DNA of 53,126 nt, taken from Candidatus Hydrogenedentota bacterium (lineage in GTDB: Bacteria > Hydrogenedentota > Hydrogenedentia > Hydrogenedentales > CAILVY01). Positions 43,775-51,512 of the stretch are shown in pieces (position 1 is the stretch's first letter; the number at the start of each line of letters is the position of its first letter). The stretch is from assembly GCA_029565395.1 (NCBI GenBank), contig JAKQOG010000072.1, positions 1 through 53,126 on the forward strand, given 5' to 3'. The position numbers and the translations under genes were made by a program. The notes below the pieces were generated by a model. The model did no database searches and was not told the DNA's origin. It was given only the letters and a program-made list of their open reading frames with translations.

Positions 43775-45565
43775 TCATTTCTTCACTTTAAATTCATCCT
43801 TGACGGCGCCGTCGGCGGTCATTGCCTGGAATGAGACGTGCTTGCCGTCCACTTCAAAGATATTGCAGAAGCCGCCGCCCCCTGCCCAAGCTTCCACAAA
43901 ATCCGGTTTGGGTTCATGCAATGCATCGCTGGGAATCGAAACGGAGGTGATGTAGACGGTTCCTTCCGAGATTGAACCCACTCGTTTCCCGGCATGCATT
44001 GAATAGGTTCTGAGATGGTTATGGACGTGCCCGGTCAGCACAAAGTCCATATGATATTCATCAAAAACATCGCCCCATTCCTTCTTCAGTTCCTCATATT
44101 CCAATTCTTGAGAGTAGATTGGGAAATGGAATACGGCAAATTTCCATGTGGCGTCGCTCTTGGCCAGTTCTTCGCGCAACCATGTTTTCTGCAACTGGGT
44201 ATCGCTCATCACGTCCAGTATGAAGAATTGGGCATTGCTGTAGTGGAAGGTGTAGGCGCGCTCGGGGCGGATTCCTTTGGGTCCGTTTTCGGGGAGATTG
44301 AAAATATCCAGATACATGCCGGGCCCCAACCCCAATTGCGCATCATGGTTGCCGATGGCGGGCATGATGGGCCGCATGCGGAACATCGGCTCGCCATAGG
44401 TCAGGAACATATCCCAGTCTTCCCGTTCCATGCCCGTGCCGACGAGATCGCCGGAGACAGTACAAAATGCCGTCTTGGGATAACGCTCGAAAGTGGCAGC
44501 GAGCAGATCACCCCAATCCTTGTGACTGTGGGTGTCGCTGCAATAGAAGAATCGGAATCCCTTGCTTTTAGAGGGCGCGGTGGTGAATTCGGAAACCTCG
44601 CTCCACTGATGTTTTGAAGGGCTGCCCACTTGGTATTCATAGGTTGTACCGCTGTTCAAGCCCTGCACTTGGGCCGTGAACCATTTGCAGCGCCGGTCAT
44701 TGGCCAGCATCCTATCTTCCATGACGAGTGCCGTGGCGTTAATGCGTTCAAACTTGTCATTTGATCGTTTTTTTCGATATTGCGCCACGCCATCCGGCAC
44801 GGAGGTGCTGGTGCGCCATTGAATGGTCTGCGTGGTTCGCGGGTCTTCACTCCAGGTCAGGAAAACGGGTTCTGGTTTTTCAGAGGAAGGGAAAGGCGTT
44901 TTTCGAAATGAACCCTCCACGAGAGCGGTTTCCCGCGCACGGCCCCGGATAGTATGCAGAAATTGCTGACCCTTCAAGGATTCTGGAACATCTTTTAACA
45001 CCAACTCCGTCCAGTCAAGATAGGTCATTGCCCCATCTTTCATTTCTTCAACGGTTTGGCCCTCTGGGTAAAAACCCGATAAGGTTACTTTAGCTCCCGG
45101 GGTTTGCGGGCCTACACAGACCAGATAATGTGGACGGAAGTTCTCGAATCCATTAATGCCCAACCCGACTTGGCCAGGCGGAAACGATTTTTGCCAAACC
45201 TCGTAGGTCCAGTTTTCCACATTTTTGACTACCAAATCGGTTTTTTTAAATCCTGATTCCGCGAGCCAGAATGGGATTGTTTTTTGATCCACATTTCGTA
45301 ATACGGAGACGACCACCGGCACATCCACATCAAAATACCAATGTTTTGTGGCCAAGACTTCGCGCTCTTTGGGGGTAATGATCGTTTCAAGCCTGGCATT
45401 ATCCAACGCGCACAAATCGTCCGGGGAGAAAGTGGCATAAAGCCGGTTTACCAATCCGTTCATGACTTCGTCGACCGTTGCTTCCGCCGTCCAGCCCCCA
45501 GAGGATAAAAAGAGTATGACCGCAAAAAGAACGAAATGAAATAGACTGCTAAGTTTTTTGATCAT
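43775..45565 (-). CDS. secreted purple-acid-phosphatase-like metallophosphoesterase
   Basis: 596 aa with a signal peptide (SSLFHFVLFAVILFLSSGGWTAEA). An N-terminal helical domain covers about 30-190. A fibronectin-III-like domain covers about 245-345 (PVFLTWSEDPRTTQTIQWRTS ... GTTYEYQVG), as in purple acid phosphatases. The catalytic domain has all metal motifs in order: CSDTHSH, VSGDLVG, AIGNHD, VFHFP and GHVHN. It hydrolyses phosphomonoesters or diesters with a bimetal centre outside the cytoplasm. The C-terminal segment is a small sandwich. It converges with the propeller gene, 16 bases apart. Confidence 0.93.
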   Translation of the reverse strand: MIKKLSSLFHFVLFAVILFLSSGGWTAEATVDEVMNGLVNRLYATFSPDDLCALDNARLETIITPKEREVLATKHWYFDVDVPVVVSVLRNVDQKTIPFWLAESGFKKTDLVVKNVENWTYEVWQKSFPPGQVGLGINGFENFRPHYLVCVGPQTPGAKVTLSGFYPEGQTVEEMKDGAMTYLDWTELVLKDVPESLKGQQFLHTIRGRARETALVEGSFRKTPFPSSEKPEPVFLTWSEDPRTTQTIQWRTSTSVPDGVAQYRKKRSNDKFERINATALVMEDRMLANDRRCKWFTAQVQGLNSGTTYEYQVGSPSKHQWSEVSEFTTAPSKSKGFRFFYCSDTHSHKDWGDLLAATFERYPKTAFCTVSGDLVGTGMEREDWDMFLTYGEPMFRMRPIMPAIGNHDAQLGLGPGMYLDIFNLPENGPKGIRPERAYTFHYSNAQFFILDVMSDTQLQKTWLREELAKSDATWKFAVFHFPIYSQELEYEELKKEWGDVFDEYHMDFVLTGHVHNHLRTYSMHAGKRVGSISEGTVYITSVSIPSDALHEPKPDFVEAWAGGGGFCNIFEVDGKHVSFQAMTADGAVKDEFKVKK

Positions 45566-45652
45566 CGGTATTCTCCTGAATAAAACCAGCTTTCACATCT
45601 CTTTACCTCTAGCCTCTTGGGATTATGCACTAAAAATCTGTGGAAAACACAA

Positions 45653-45687
45653 AAAGCGCCAACGAATCCATTGTTCACTGGCGCTTT
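45653..45687 (-). terminator. Rho-independent terminator after tRNA-Ala
   Basis: On the minus strand, AAAGCGCCA (from 45687) pairs with TGGCGCTTT (to 45653): a 9-base stem with a 17-base loop and a T-rich tail. It sits 11 bases after the CCA end of the tRNA. Confidence 0.75.
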
Positions 45688-45697
45688 GAAAATTTCA

Positions 45698-45773
45698 TGG
45701 TGGAGCTGAACAGGATCGAACTGTCGACCTCTTGACTGCCAGTCAAGCGCTCTCCCAACTGAGCTACAGCCCC
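45698..45773 (-). tRNA. tRNA-Ala (anticodon GGC)
   Basis: 76 bases, reading 5' from 45773. The acceptor stem GGGGCTG/CAGCTCC contains the G3-U70 pair that identifies alanine. The D arm is GCTC/GAGC, the anticodon arm CTTGA/TCAAG has loop CTGGCAG (anticodon GGC, reading GCC/GCU), and the T arm is GACAG/CTGTT around TTCGATC. CCA is encoded at 45700-45698. It forms a single-gene transcription unit with promoter and terminator. Confidence 0.97.
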
Positions 45774-45786
45774 GAAACTAGGTTCT

Positions 45787-45816
45787 ATTATACGGTACAT
45801 CCGGTCAGAGAGTCAA
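45787..45816 (-). promoter_or_regulatory. sigma70 promoter of tRNA-Ala
   Basis: Minus strand: TTGACT (45816-45811), 18-base spacer, TATAAT (45792-45787). The start would fall near 45780, seven bases before the mature 5' end. Confidence 0.75.
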
Positions 45817-45834
45817 AGATTGACATATCCCGCC

Positions 45835-45908
45835 AGTATACTTGGGTATAGGCATTGTGGAAGGTGTGAGAAAGGATTTCATCTTTGACTGCCGAATGTC
45901 GTATACTT
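45835..45908 (+). promoter_or_regulatory. repeated GTATACTT motif upstream of the GntR gene
   Basis: GTATACTT occurs at 45836-45843 (within the palindrome AGTATACT) and again at 45901-45908. Each copy is preceded 11 bases earlier by TTGACA or TTGACT. The 65-base spacing and position directly before the regulator suggest an autoregulatory operator, but this is inference. Confidence 0.4.
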
Positions 45909-45934
45909 CCCGGAAACAACATGGAGATTTTGAT

Positions 45935-46369
45935 ATGTTTGAAAACATCAACATTCACAGTAGTGTCGCAGTTTACGTTCAGATTGAAAACCTTGTCCGG
46001 TTCGCAGTAGCCTCGGGCAAACTGAAGAGCGGGGATCAACTTCCCTCGGTCCGGGAACTTTCTGAGAAGCTTGAAATCAATCCGAATACCGTCGCGAAGT
46101 CCTATCGAGACCTTGAAGTGATGGGAATTGTTTTCACGCGCCGTGGCATGGGCGTGTATATCAGCCGGGATGCCGCTTCACGGTGCACGGAAGATTGCCG
46201 CCGCCGCGTTATCGGACGGCTGCACGAAGTGGTTGCCGAGGCCAAATCCGCCGGGATGACGGGGCAGGAGATAAAACAGGTCTGTGCGAAATGCCTTGAC
46301 TCGGATGCCGTGCCTTACCAGGACACGCCGGCTGCGATACTGTCCATGGCAAAGACCAAAGGGAAGTAG
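45935..46369 (+). CDS. GntR-family transcriptional regulator, YtrA type
   Basis: 144 aa from the ATG at 45935 (GGAG nine bases upstream); an upstream in-frame GTG or TTG would add residues without homology. A winged helix-turn-helix covers about 11-75 (VAVYVQIENLVRFAVASGKL, QLPSVRELSEKLEINPNTVAKSYRDLE, GMGVYIS). The short C-terminal helical part of about 60 residues, instead of a ligand-binding domain, is the mark of the YtrA subfamily, which often controls ABC transporters. Here no transporter follows; the next gene is a flavoprotein. The repeated GTATACTT sites upstream are candidate operators. DNA binding is well supported; the regulon is not. Confidence 0.93.
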   Translation: MFENINIHSSVAVYVQIENLVRFAVASGKLKSGDQLPSVRELSEKLEINPNTVAKSYRDLEVMGIVFTRRGMGVYISRDAASRCTEDCRRRVIGRLHEVVAEAKSAGMTGQEIKQVCAKCLDSDAVPYQDTPAAILSMAKTKGK

Positions 46370-46438
46370 GGCGGGTTTTCGACTGCGCTGGCGCATGAGT
46401 GCGCCGAGTTCCGTGCCGTCCGGGAGGAAGGATGCCGC

Positions 46439-47026
46439 ATGAAGATTGTCGCCGTGCTTGGGAGCCCGAGGCTGAACGGAAACAGCGCCTATATTGCGGA
46501 ACGTTTTCTTGAAACCGCTCGGAACCTTGGCGCCGAAACACAGTCATTTGCCTTGAACACACTCACGTACCGAGGATGCCAGGCATGCCGGGCGTGTAAA
46601 AAGACTTCTGAGGTCTGTGTTTTGCAGGATGATCTCACGGAGGTGTTGGAGGCTGTCCGGAATGCGGAGGCGATTGTATTCGCCTCACCCGTGTATTTTG
46701 CGGATGTCTCCGGGCAAATGAAGCTCTTTATTGACCGGACATATTGTTTTTTGACGCCCGATTTTCACAGCAATCCCAATGGGTCTCGTCTTTTGCCGGG
46801 AAAGACCGCCATATTTATTCTAACGCAGGGATTTCCGGAAACTGTTTTCGCTGATGTTTTTCCCCGTTATCAGGGAGTCATGCGGTTCATTGGCATAAAT
46901 AAGACGTACTTGATCCGCGGTTGCAACCTTGCGAAACCGGACGATATTCTTAAACATGAGGATCTCTTGAAACAAACCGAAGCGCTTGCCGTTCATATCA
47001 TGAGCCGAAATGCCCAACCGTGCTAA
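46439..47026 (+). CDS. Isf-like FMN/iron-sulfur flavoprotein (NAD(P)H-dependent reductase family)
   Basis: 195 aa. The flavodoxin-like phosphate loop is GSPRLNGNS (8-16). A compact cysteine cluster C47-x2-C50-x2-C53-x6-C60 (GCQACRACKKTSEVC) is close to the [4Fe-4S] motif of archaeal iron-sulfur flavoprotein Isf. The FMN-binding PVYFADVSGQMKLFIDR follows near 86-102. It should reduce quinones, oxygen species or azo-type substrates with NAD(P)H, or shuttle electrons. AGGAAGG precedes the ATG. It is the likely partner and target of the GntR gene 70 bases upstream. Its stop overlaps the convergent YfhO gene's stop by 4 bases. Confidence 0.88.
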   Translation: MKIVAVLGSPRLNGNSAYIAERFLETARNLGAETQSFALNTLTYRGCQACRACKKTSEVCVLQDDLTEVLEAVRNAEAIVFASPVYFADVSGQMKLFIDRTYCFLTPDFHSNPNGSRLLPGKTAIFILTQGFPETVFADVFPRYQGVMRFIGINKTYLIRGCNLAKPDDILKHEDLLKQTEALAVHIMSRNAQPC

Positions 47027-49422
47027 CCGCCTGAATCGCCATGCGGACAGCCTATTGCGGCATCCATTCCTCCCCGGGGCATGTCCGCGGATAATTTACC
47101 TTGAAAGCGGGTGACTAGCGCGGCCAGACCTCCGATAATCAGGGTCTGAGCAGATATTGCCAGCCCAAGGTAAAAGGTCCATGGATAATACCGGAATTCA
47201 ACGATATGGGAACCGGGAGCGATCAATACGCCGCGAAAAGCATAATAGGCGGGGAAAATTTCCGAGGATTGTCCATCGATGTAAGCTTTCCAACCTGGGT
47301 AGAAGGCATCGCTTAGTATGAGGGTGCAGGGAGCGTTGGCTTCAACATTAACCTGTATCCGGGTGAAACTGTAATGCGTTATATGCGCATTTCCCAGTTC
47401 ACCGTCACTGTGTGGTAAATCGCCCGGGGGCGGGGATTCTGTCACGACCGTTTTGGAAGGGTCGTATGCCGTATCCATCAATTTGGTGAAGAGTTCAGGT
47501 TGATTTTCGATGACTTCGACATTTCCCACCAGGAAAACACGGGGTAGCGCCTTTTTGTTTCGATAAACGTCGATGCCATTGAAAGTACCGGTTTTTTCAA
47601 AATACTCCGGGTTGTCCACGGGGAAATTTTGGGGATAGCGTGGATTGTGAAGGTAGTATTGAATGCTGCACACGGGTTCGATGCTGTTCCACAGGTCCGT
47701 CTTGAGGGTTTTGCTAAATTGCATGATCCGTTTGGGATACAGCCCATCGTACCCAAGCCATTCTTCCACGCCATAAGGGATCATGAGGCCGGAAGGGATA
47801 CCGCCTGTCCCCGTTTGCACGCGGCAGGGTTTTGGCAATTTTTCGAGGAAGGTGGTGAGGTCCGTGCGCGGATACGCGTAGTTTCGGGATGTTGTAGCGT
47901 TGAAATCACGGCTTCCCTCGGTAAGATCCAAGGCAAGCAGGAGTACAAATCCCAAGGCGAGTGGAACGCGCAGGAATTGAATCCGGCAAAGCGCCAGGAG
48001 GAAAAAGCACAGCAGTGCAAGGGCTGCTGCAATCCGGATCTGTTGATACACATACGCATCCACGTGCAATGCGTGCATGTAACCGCCGTTTAGTTTTAAT
48101 AGCCAACAGGTCAACAGTGCGGCCGCACCTGCCGGCGGGAGGGTCCAGAGTAATGCGCGCCAGGGTCCGGGATGTTCGAGCCAATTATCAATGCCGGAGG
48201 CTCCCAGAAAAGCCACCGCAAAAAGGGCAAATCCGATGTGGTAATAGCCATGCATGGAAGAGAAAAGGGGAAGCGTATTTAGAAAATGCACGAATGGCGC
48301 GTTGAATGTGGTGAGAATGGAAAAGAGGATGGTTAAGGCCAGGGCAATGTGGCGCATGTGAAGTTTCAGAGACACCGGTTTTTGTGCAAGACAGAGCGCA
48401 ACACCAAACCAGATTAACATGCCTGGATACAGGGCATGTCCCATAAGGCAAACGATATTCCAGAAATTGTGTTGAGTTACGGAACCGTAGAAATGGGGTA
48501 TAAAGAAGGCGATTATGGCGCCGGGTGTGAGGCACGACTGGAATTCCTCCTGGGCGCGTTCAGCAACGGCATGGCTGTTGAAGAGGTATTCAAGGAAGGG
48601 GATCCATTGTATGGAAGAAACCAGCAAAGCTATGGACCAGCCCGCCATGCACGTTATGATCGGCTGTTTTAATGCGGTTCCCCATCGGCGTTCCAACATG
48701 AGGCGCAACACGAAATAGATGCCCGTGTCAAATGCCATGGCGAATGCGGTTTCCGGATGCCCTGCGAGAATCATCATGCTGCCCGCCGCTCCGATGGCAA
48801 AGATCGCGTGGCGGCGTTTTCCACACAAGGCGGATTCGACCCCTAGAAACAGGAGAGGCAACCATGCACTGACATCGGCCAAAGGCCAATAGGCGTAGAC
48901 GGTGTTGTAGCCGTTGAGCATCCATCCCATGGAGAGCAGGGCAGCGCCGAAGCGCTTCAACCCCAAGCGGCGTCCGCACAGATAGGCGATCATACCGCAC
49001 AACCAGAGCTTGGTCAGGACATGGAGGGTATAGGCGGTATCGGTGTTCAGGAAGAGGTAAAGCAAACGCAGGGGATAGAAAACAGCGCTTTGGCAATTGG
49101 CCATCAGCGGGATGCCAGCCAGTTCCATTGGATTCCACAAAGGCCATTCGCCTTGCAGGAGGGATTGCCGGGTTAACGCATAGAAAGGATAGAAAACTTG
49201 AAGCATGTCGGTCATGTAGCGGTTGGCGGGCTGCCTCCAACCTTCCGGAGCATAGTCCCGCCACGGAGGCGCTTGAAACAGGATGTCACCGGGCACGGTT
49301 ACTTCACCCTGGAAGAAAATTCCCGGGAAGGCGGCAATGAGCAATAGCAGCAATAACACGCCCTGTAGACAAAACTCCCGCCACACAGGAAACATATTGT
49401 TATTTGCCGCCCCTGGTTTCAC
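47023..49422 (-). CDS. YfhO-type polytopic membrane protein (GT-C-like)
   Basis: 799 aa starting with GTG at 49422 behind AGGAGG. About 12 membrane helices cover 17-500. The first external loop contains GDILFQAPPWRDYAPEGWRQP, then TDMLQVFYPFYALTRQSLLQGEWPLWNP, both diagnostic for YfhO-family proteins. The soluble C-terminal domain (about 510-760) is a beta-rich periplasmic fold (LILSDAFYPGWKAYIDGQ). YfhO relatives modify lipoteichoic acid or other envelope glycans using polyprenyl-linked sugars. It is the third GT-C-like protein in the window (with 3437-4744 and 13661-15277). The specific sugar is unknown. Confidence 0.88.
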   Translation of the reverse strand: MKPGAANNNMFPVWREFCLQGVLLLLLLIAAFPGIFFQGEVTVPGDILFQAPPWRDYAPEGWRQPANRYMTDMLQVFYPFYALTRQSLLQGEWPLWNPMELAGIPLMANCQSAVFYPLRLLYLFLNTDTAYTLHVLTKLWLCGMIAYLCGRRLGLKRFGAALLSMGWMLNGYNTVYAYWPLADVSAWLPLLFLGVESALCGKRRHAIFAIGAAGSMMILAGHPETAFAMAFDTGIYFVLRLMLERRWGTALKQPIITCMAGWSIALLVSSIQWIPFLEYLFNSHAVAERAQEEFQSCLTPGAIIAFFIPHFYGSVTQHNFWNIVCLMGHALYPGMLIWFGVALCLAQKPVSLKLHMRHIALALTILFSILTTFNAPFVHFLNTLPLFSSMHGYYHIGFALFAVAFLGASGIDNWLEHPGPWRALLWTLPPAGAAALLTCWLLKLNGGYMHALHVDAYVYQQIRIAAALALLCFFLLALCRIQFLRVPLALGFVLLLALDLTEGSRDFNATTSRNYAYPRTDLTTFLEKLPKPCRVQTGTGGIPSGLMIPYGVEEWLGYDGLYPKRIMQFSKTLKTDLWNSIEPVCSIQYYLHNPRYPQNFPVDNPEYFEKTGTFNGIDVYRNKKALPRVFLVGNVEVIENQPELFTKLMDTAYDPSKTVVTESPPPGDLPHSDGELGNAHITHYSFTRIQVNVEANAPCTLILSDAFYPGWKAYIDGQSSEIFPAYYAFRGVLIAPGSHIVEFRYYPWTFYLGLAISAQTLIIGGLAALVTRFQGKLSADMPRGGMDAAIGCPHGDSGG

Positions 49423-49620
49423 ATTGTCGACCCTCCTAATCCGATCTCGTTACAGGGCAGTATCCTTAACTGGTCTAAGCATACAGCAACTGTGAATCCA
49501 ATGGCGAGTTAAAGCGGTTTTTATAAACATATGCATGACTATGCCTTTTGATGGAATGAGGTGCGATGGCATGCGCGTGAAAGGTTGAAAATTCTGGGGG
49601 GCTTTTGCATACCTATGTGA

Positions 49621-49649
49621 TTGACAAGCGGGAATGGAAAGACTAGGAT
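49621..49649 (+). promoter_or_regulatory. sigma70 promoter before the leader ORF and zinc-ribbon gene
   Basis: TTGACA at 49621-49626, 17-base spacer, TAGGAT at 49644-49649. A perfect -35 and a 4/6 -10 give a start near 49656. Confidence 0.55.
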
Positions 49650-49683
49650 AGGGTGCCGTGACCATAGGAGCAGAGGTGTAACA

Positions 49684-49725
49684 ATGATGAGTTGGAATAA
49701 AATCAATACGGGGAGCATCAGATGA
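49684..49725 (+). CDS. 13-codon leader peptide coupled to the zinc-ribbon gene
   Basis: ATG at 49684 behind a strong AGAGGTG encodes MMSWNKINTGSIR and stops at TGA 49723-49725. This overlaps the ATG of the next gene (49722) in the classic ATGA arrangement. It may be a coupling leader. It is too short to judge by composition and may be fortuitous. Confidence 0.35.
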   Translation: MMSWNKINTGSIR

Positions 49726-49928
49726 TAGACTACGTGTGTCCCCATTGCAAACGAGAACTCCATATTAAAGAGAAACATGCGGGAAAGCGGGGTTACTGTA
49801 AACGATGCGGAGGTTTCATCGTTGTTCCCGCGCTTTCTGATCAGCCCCCGGCTCTTGATACGGAAAGTGCGCCTGCACCCGACCCTCCGCTGAACCCGCC
49901 TTCGTGGCTTCGTCCGCCTGAGTCCTGA
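49722..49928 (+). CDS. small zinc-ribbon protein
   Basis: 68 aa. The N-terminal half is a zinc ribbon: CPHC (C6, C9) and, after KHAGKRGY, CKRC (C26, C29), followed by GFIVVP. This is a pattern common in small bacterial zinc-finger proteins that often precede larger signalling domains. The second half is Pro-rich and disordered. A GGGAG ribosome site ends seven bases before the ATG, which also overlaps the leader ORF stop. It could be a structural or nucleic-acid-binding protein. Function unknown. Confidence 0.75.
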   Translation: MIDYVCPHCKRELHIKEKHAGKRGYCKRCGGFIVVPALSDQPPALDTESAPAPDPPLNPPSWLRPPES

Positions 49929-49962
49929 ATTTAATGTAGAATGCCTGTACCCGATAGCATTT

Positions 49963-50145
49963 TCAGGGTTTGATATAGGCGTTTAATCCGATAATCACCG
50001 GCTTTCCGTTGATTTCAGCTTCGGTAACGATATTCCCTCTGGTGCTGGCGACCACCAATGTCTTCCCGGACGCGGAAGGCTTTGGGGGTTCCAGGTCAAT
50101 CACGATGCACAGTTTGTTTTCTTTGACCTCAACATTCATGGCCAT
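49963..50145 (-). CDS. conserved 60-residue protein of unknown function
   Basis: 60 aa, starting at ATG 50145 with AAGGAG at good spacing. The sequence alternates strands (VEVKENKLCIVIDLEPPKP, TLVVASTRG, VTEAEINGKPVIIGLNAYI) and looks like a compact all-beta domain without a signal. I recall similar short proteins in unrelated genomes but cannot name a family. A promoter with TATAAT at 50208-50203 lies upstream. It converges with the zinc-ribbon gene. Confidence 0.78.
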   Translation of the reverse strand: MAMNVEVKENKLCIVIDLEPPKPSASGKTLVVASTRGNIVTEAEINGKPVIIGLNAYIKP

Positions 50146-50202
50146 GGCATTTTCTCCTTATAATGCATGCGTTTCCTTCACCAACAATTTCCACACTATT
50201 GC

Positions 50203-50231
50203 ATTATACTCTTTTATTTGCAAATTGCCAC
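50203..50231 (-). promoter_or_regulatory. candidate promoter of the 60-residue protein
   Basis: Minus strand: GTGGCA (50231-50226, 4/6 to -35), 17-base spacer, TATAAT (50208-50203). It is about 58 bases before the ATG. Confidence 0.45.
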
Positions 50232-50315
50232 GGAAGTGTAGTTTTTTTATGCCGCACCTTATTCTCGTGTGCTATCATGCGATCATGACATTTTGAGAAA
50301 GGGTAACGTCCCCTT

Positions 50316-51386
50316 ATGTGGATACGCATCGTCTTTGCATACGCATTGCTCACAGGCACGCTTGCTTGGGCGGTTGAACCGTTCATTACCCACAACTATA
50401 TTGATCTTCAAAATATTCAAAAAATCTCGCGGTTTCGATCCGGCATCGGGCATGATTATTCATTTACGGAAACGGATGAGACATGCCGGAGCATGAAACA
50501 TTATTTTGTGCCTTATGAGGGCTTGGATTGGAGTACAATCAACATCTTCTGTCCTGTATCCGGCACCGTTTTTATCGTGGAAGAGGAATGGACCGGATGG
50601 AAGGTGCAACTTCTAGCAGACGCCCCCTCGGATGTGATATTCATTTTTTTCCACATAACGCCGAAGGCCGGGCTTGAGGTCAATTCGCATGTCGAGGCCG
50701 GGGAATGCATAGGCACCCATATCGGCAATGAAACATTTTGTGATATTTCGATTATATACCAGGGGCATCTGCGCTCTTTTTTTGAACTGATCACGGATGA
50801 CGTGTTGCAAGAGTATCTGGATCGCGGGGCTTCCTGGCGGTATGATTTTATTATTACCAAAGGCGAACGCGATGCAGACCCGCTCACCTGCGATGGAACT
50901 GCTTTCCTTACGAGCGGCACCATCCCCAATTGGGTTGAGTTGGCGCCCCCGGTGGAAGGGGAAGAAGGGATAGCGGAAGGTGAAGCCGGGGGGGAAGGCA
51001 GTGAAGAGGGTGAGGGCATGCTGGAAGGGGAAGGAGAGGGAGACGAAGAGGGTCTTAATGAGGGTGAGGGGGAAGGGCAGGTTATTGTCCATAGTGCCGA
51101 CCAAAATGCGGATGGGCAGATTGATGTATCGGAATTGCTGCGGGTCATTCAGTTCTATAACTCGAATGGGTTGCATTGTCAAGCCGGGACGGAAGACGGA
51201 TATGCTCCCGGGGAAGGCGATTACACATGTTCGCCGCATTCAAGTGATTATGCGCCGCAGGACTGGCGCATCGGCCTGTCCGAACTCCTCCGTCTTATTC
51301 AGTTTTACAATTCCGAAGGGTATCATGTATGCGAAGGCGGTGAAGACGGGTTTTGTCCGGAAGGAGCAAAAACAGGCTGTTCATGA
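50316..51386 (+). CDS. secreted M23-like domain protein with Gly-Glu linker and paired EF-hand tail
   Basis: 356 aa with a signal peptide (IRIVFAYALLTGTLAWA). About 38-185 resembles the beta barrel of M23 lysostaphin-type peptidases: GIGHDYSF (H46, D47), PVSGTVFIVEEEWTGWKVQL, IFFHI (H113) and VEAGECIGTHIG. The usual final HxH is replaced by CDIS (142-145), so the metal site is incomplete. About 213-254 is a GEGEGE linker. About 258-350 is the same tail as at the window start: canonical EF loop D262-N264-D266-E273, second variant loop from D311, and cysteines C288, C305, C339 and C347. The tail ends AKTGCS. Probably a non-catalytic wall- or glycan-binding surface protein. Confidence 0.87.
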   Translation: MWIRIVFAYALLTGTLAWAVEPFITHNYIDLQNIQKISRFRSGIGHDYSFTETDETCRSMKHYFVPYEGLDWSTINIFCPVSGTVFIVEEEWTGWKVQLLADAPSDVIFIFFHITPKAGLEVNSHVEAGECIGTHIGNETFCDISIIYQGHLRSFFELITDDVLQEYLDRGASWRYDFIITKGERDADPLTCDGTAFLTSGTIPNWVELAPPVEGEEGIAEGEAGGEGSEEGEGMLEGEGEGDEEGLNEGEGEGQVIVHSADQNADGQIDVSELLRVIQFYNSNGLHCQAGTEDGYAPGEGDYTCSPHSSDYAPQDWRIGLSELLRLIQFYNSEGYHVCEGGEDGFCPEGAKTGCS

Positions 51387-51512
51387 CGTTTCTCCGTACC
51401 CTTTGGGTATGCCTCAGGAGAGTTTGATCGCCTGACTCGGGTTTTCAACCATGCTTCTCTCGTTACTCTTGCCGCTCTTTTGTTATCATATAGGTTCAGA
51501 GGAGATATATTT

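Noticed and set aside
45842..45934. Longer N-terminus for the GntR regulator
   Set aside because: The added residues lie over the GTATACTT sites and lack homology; the ATG at 45935 has a good ribosome site.
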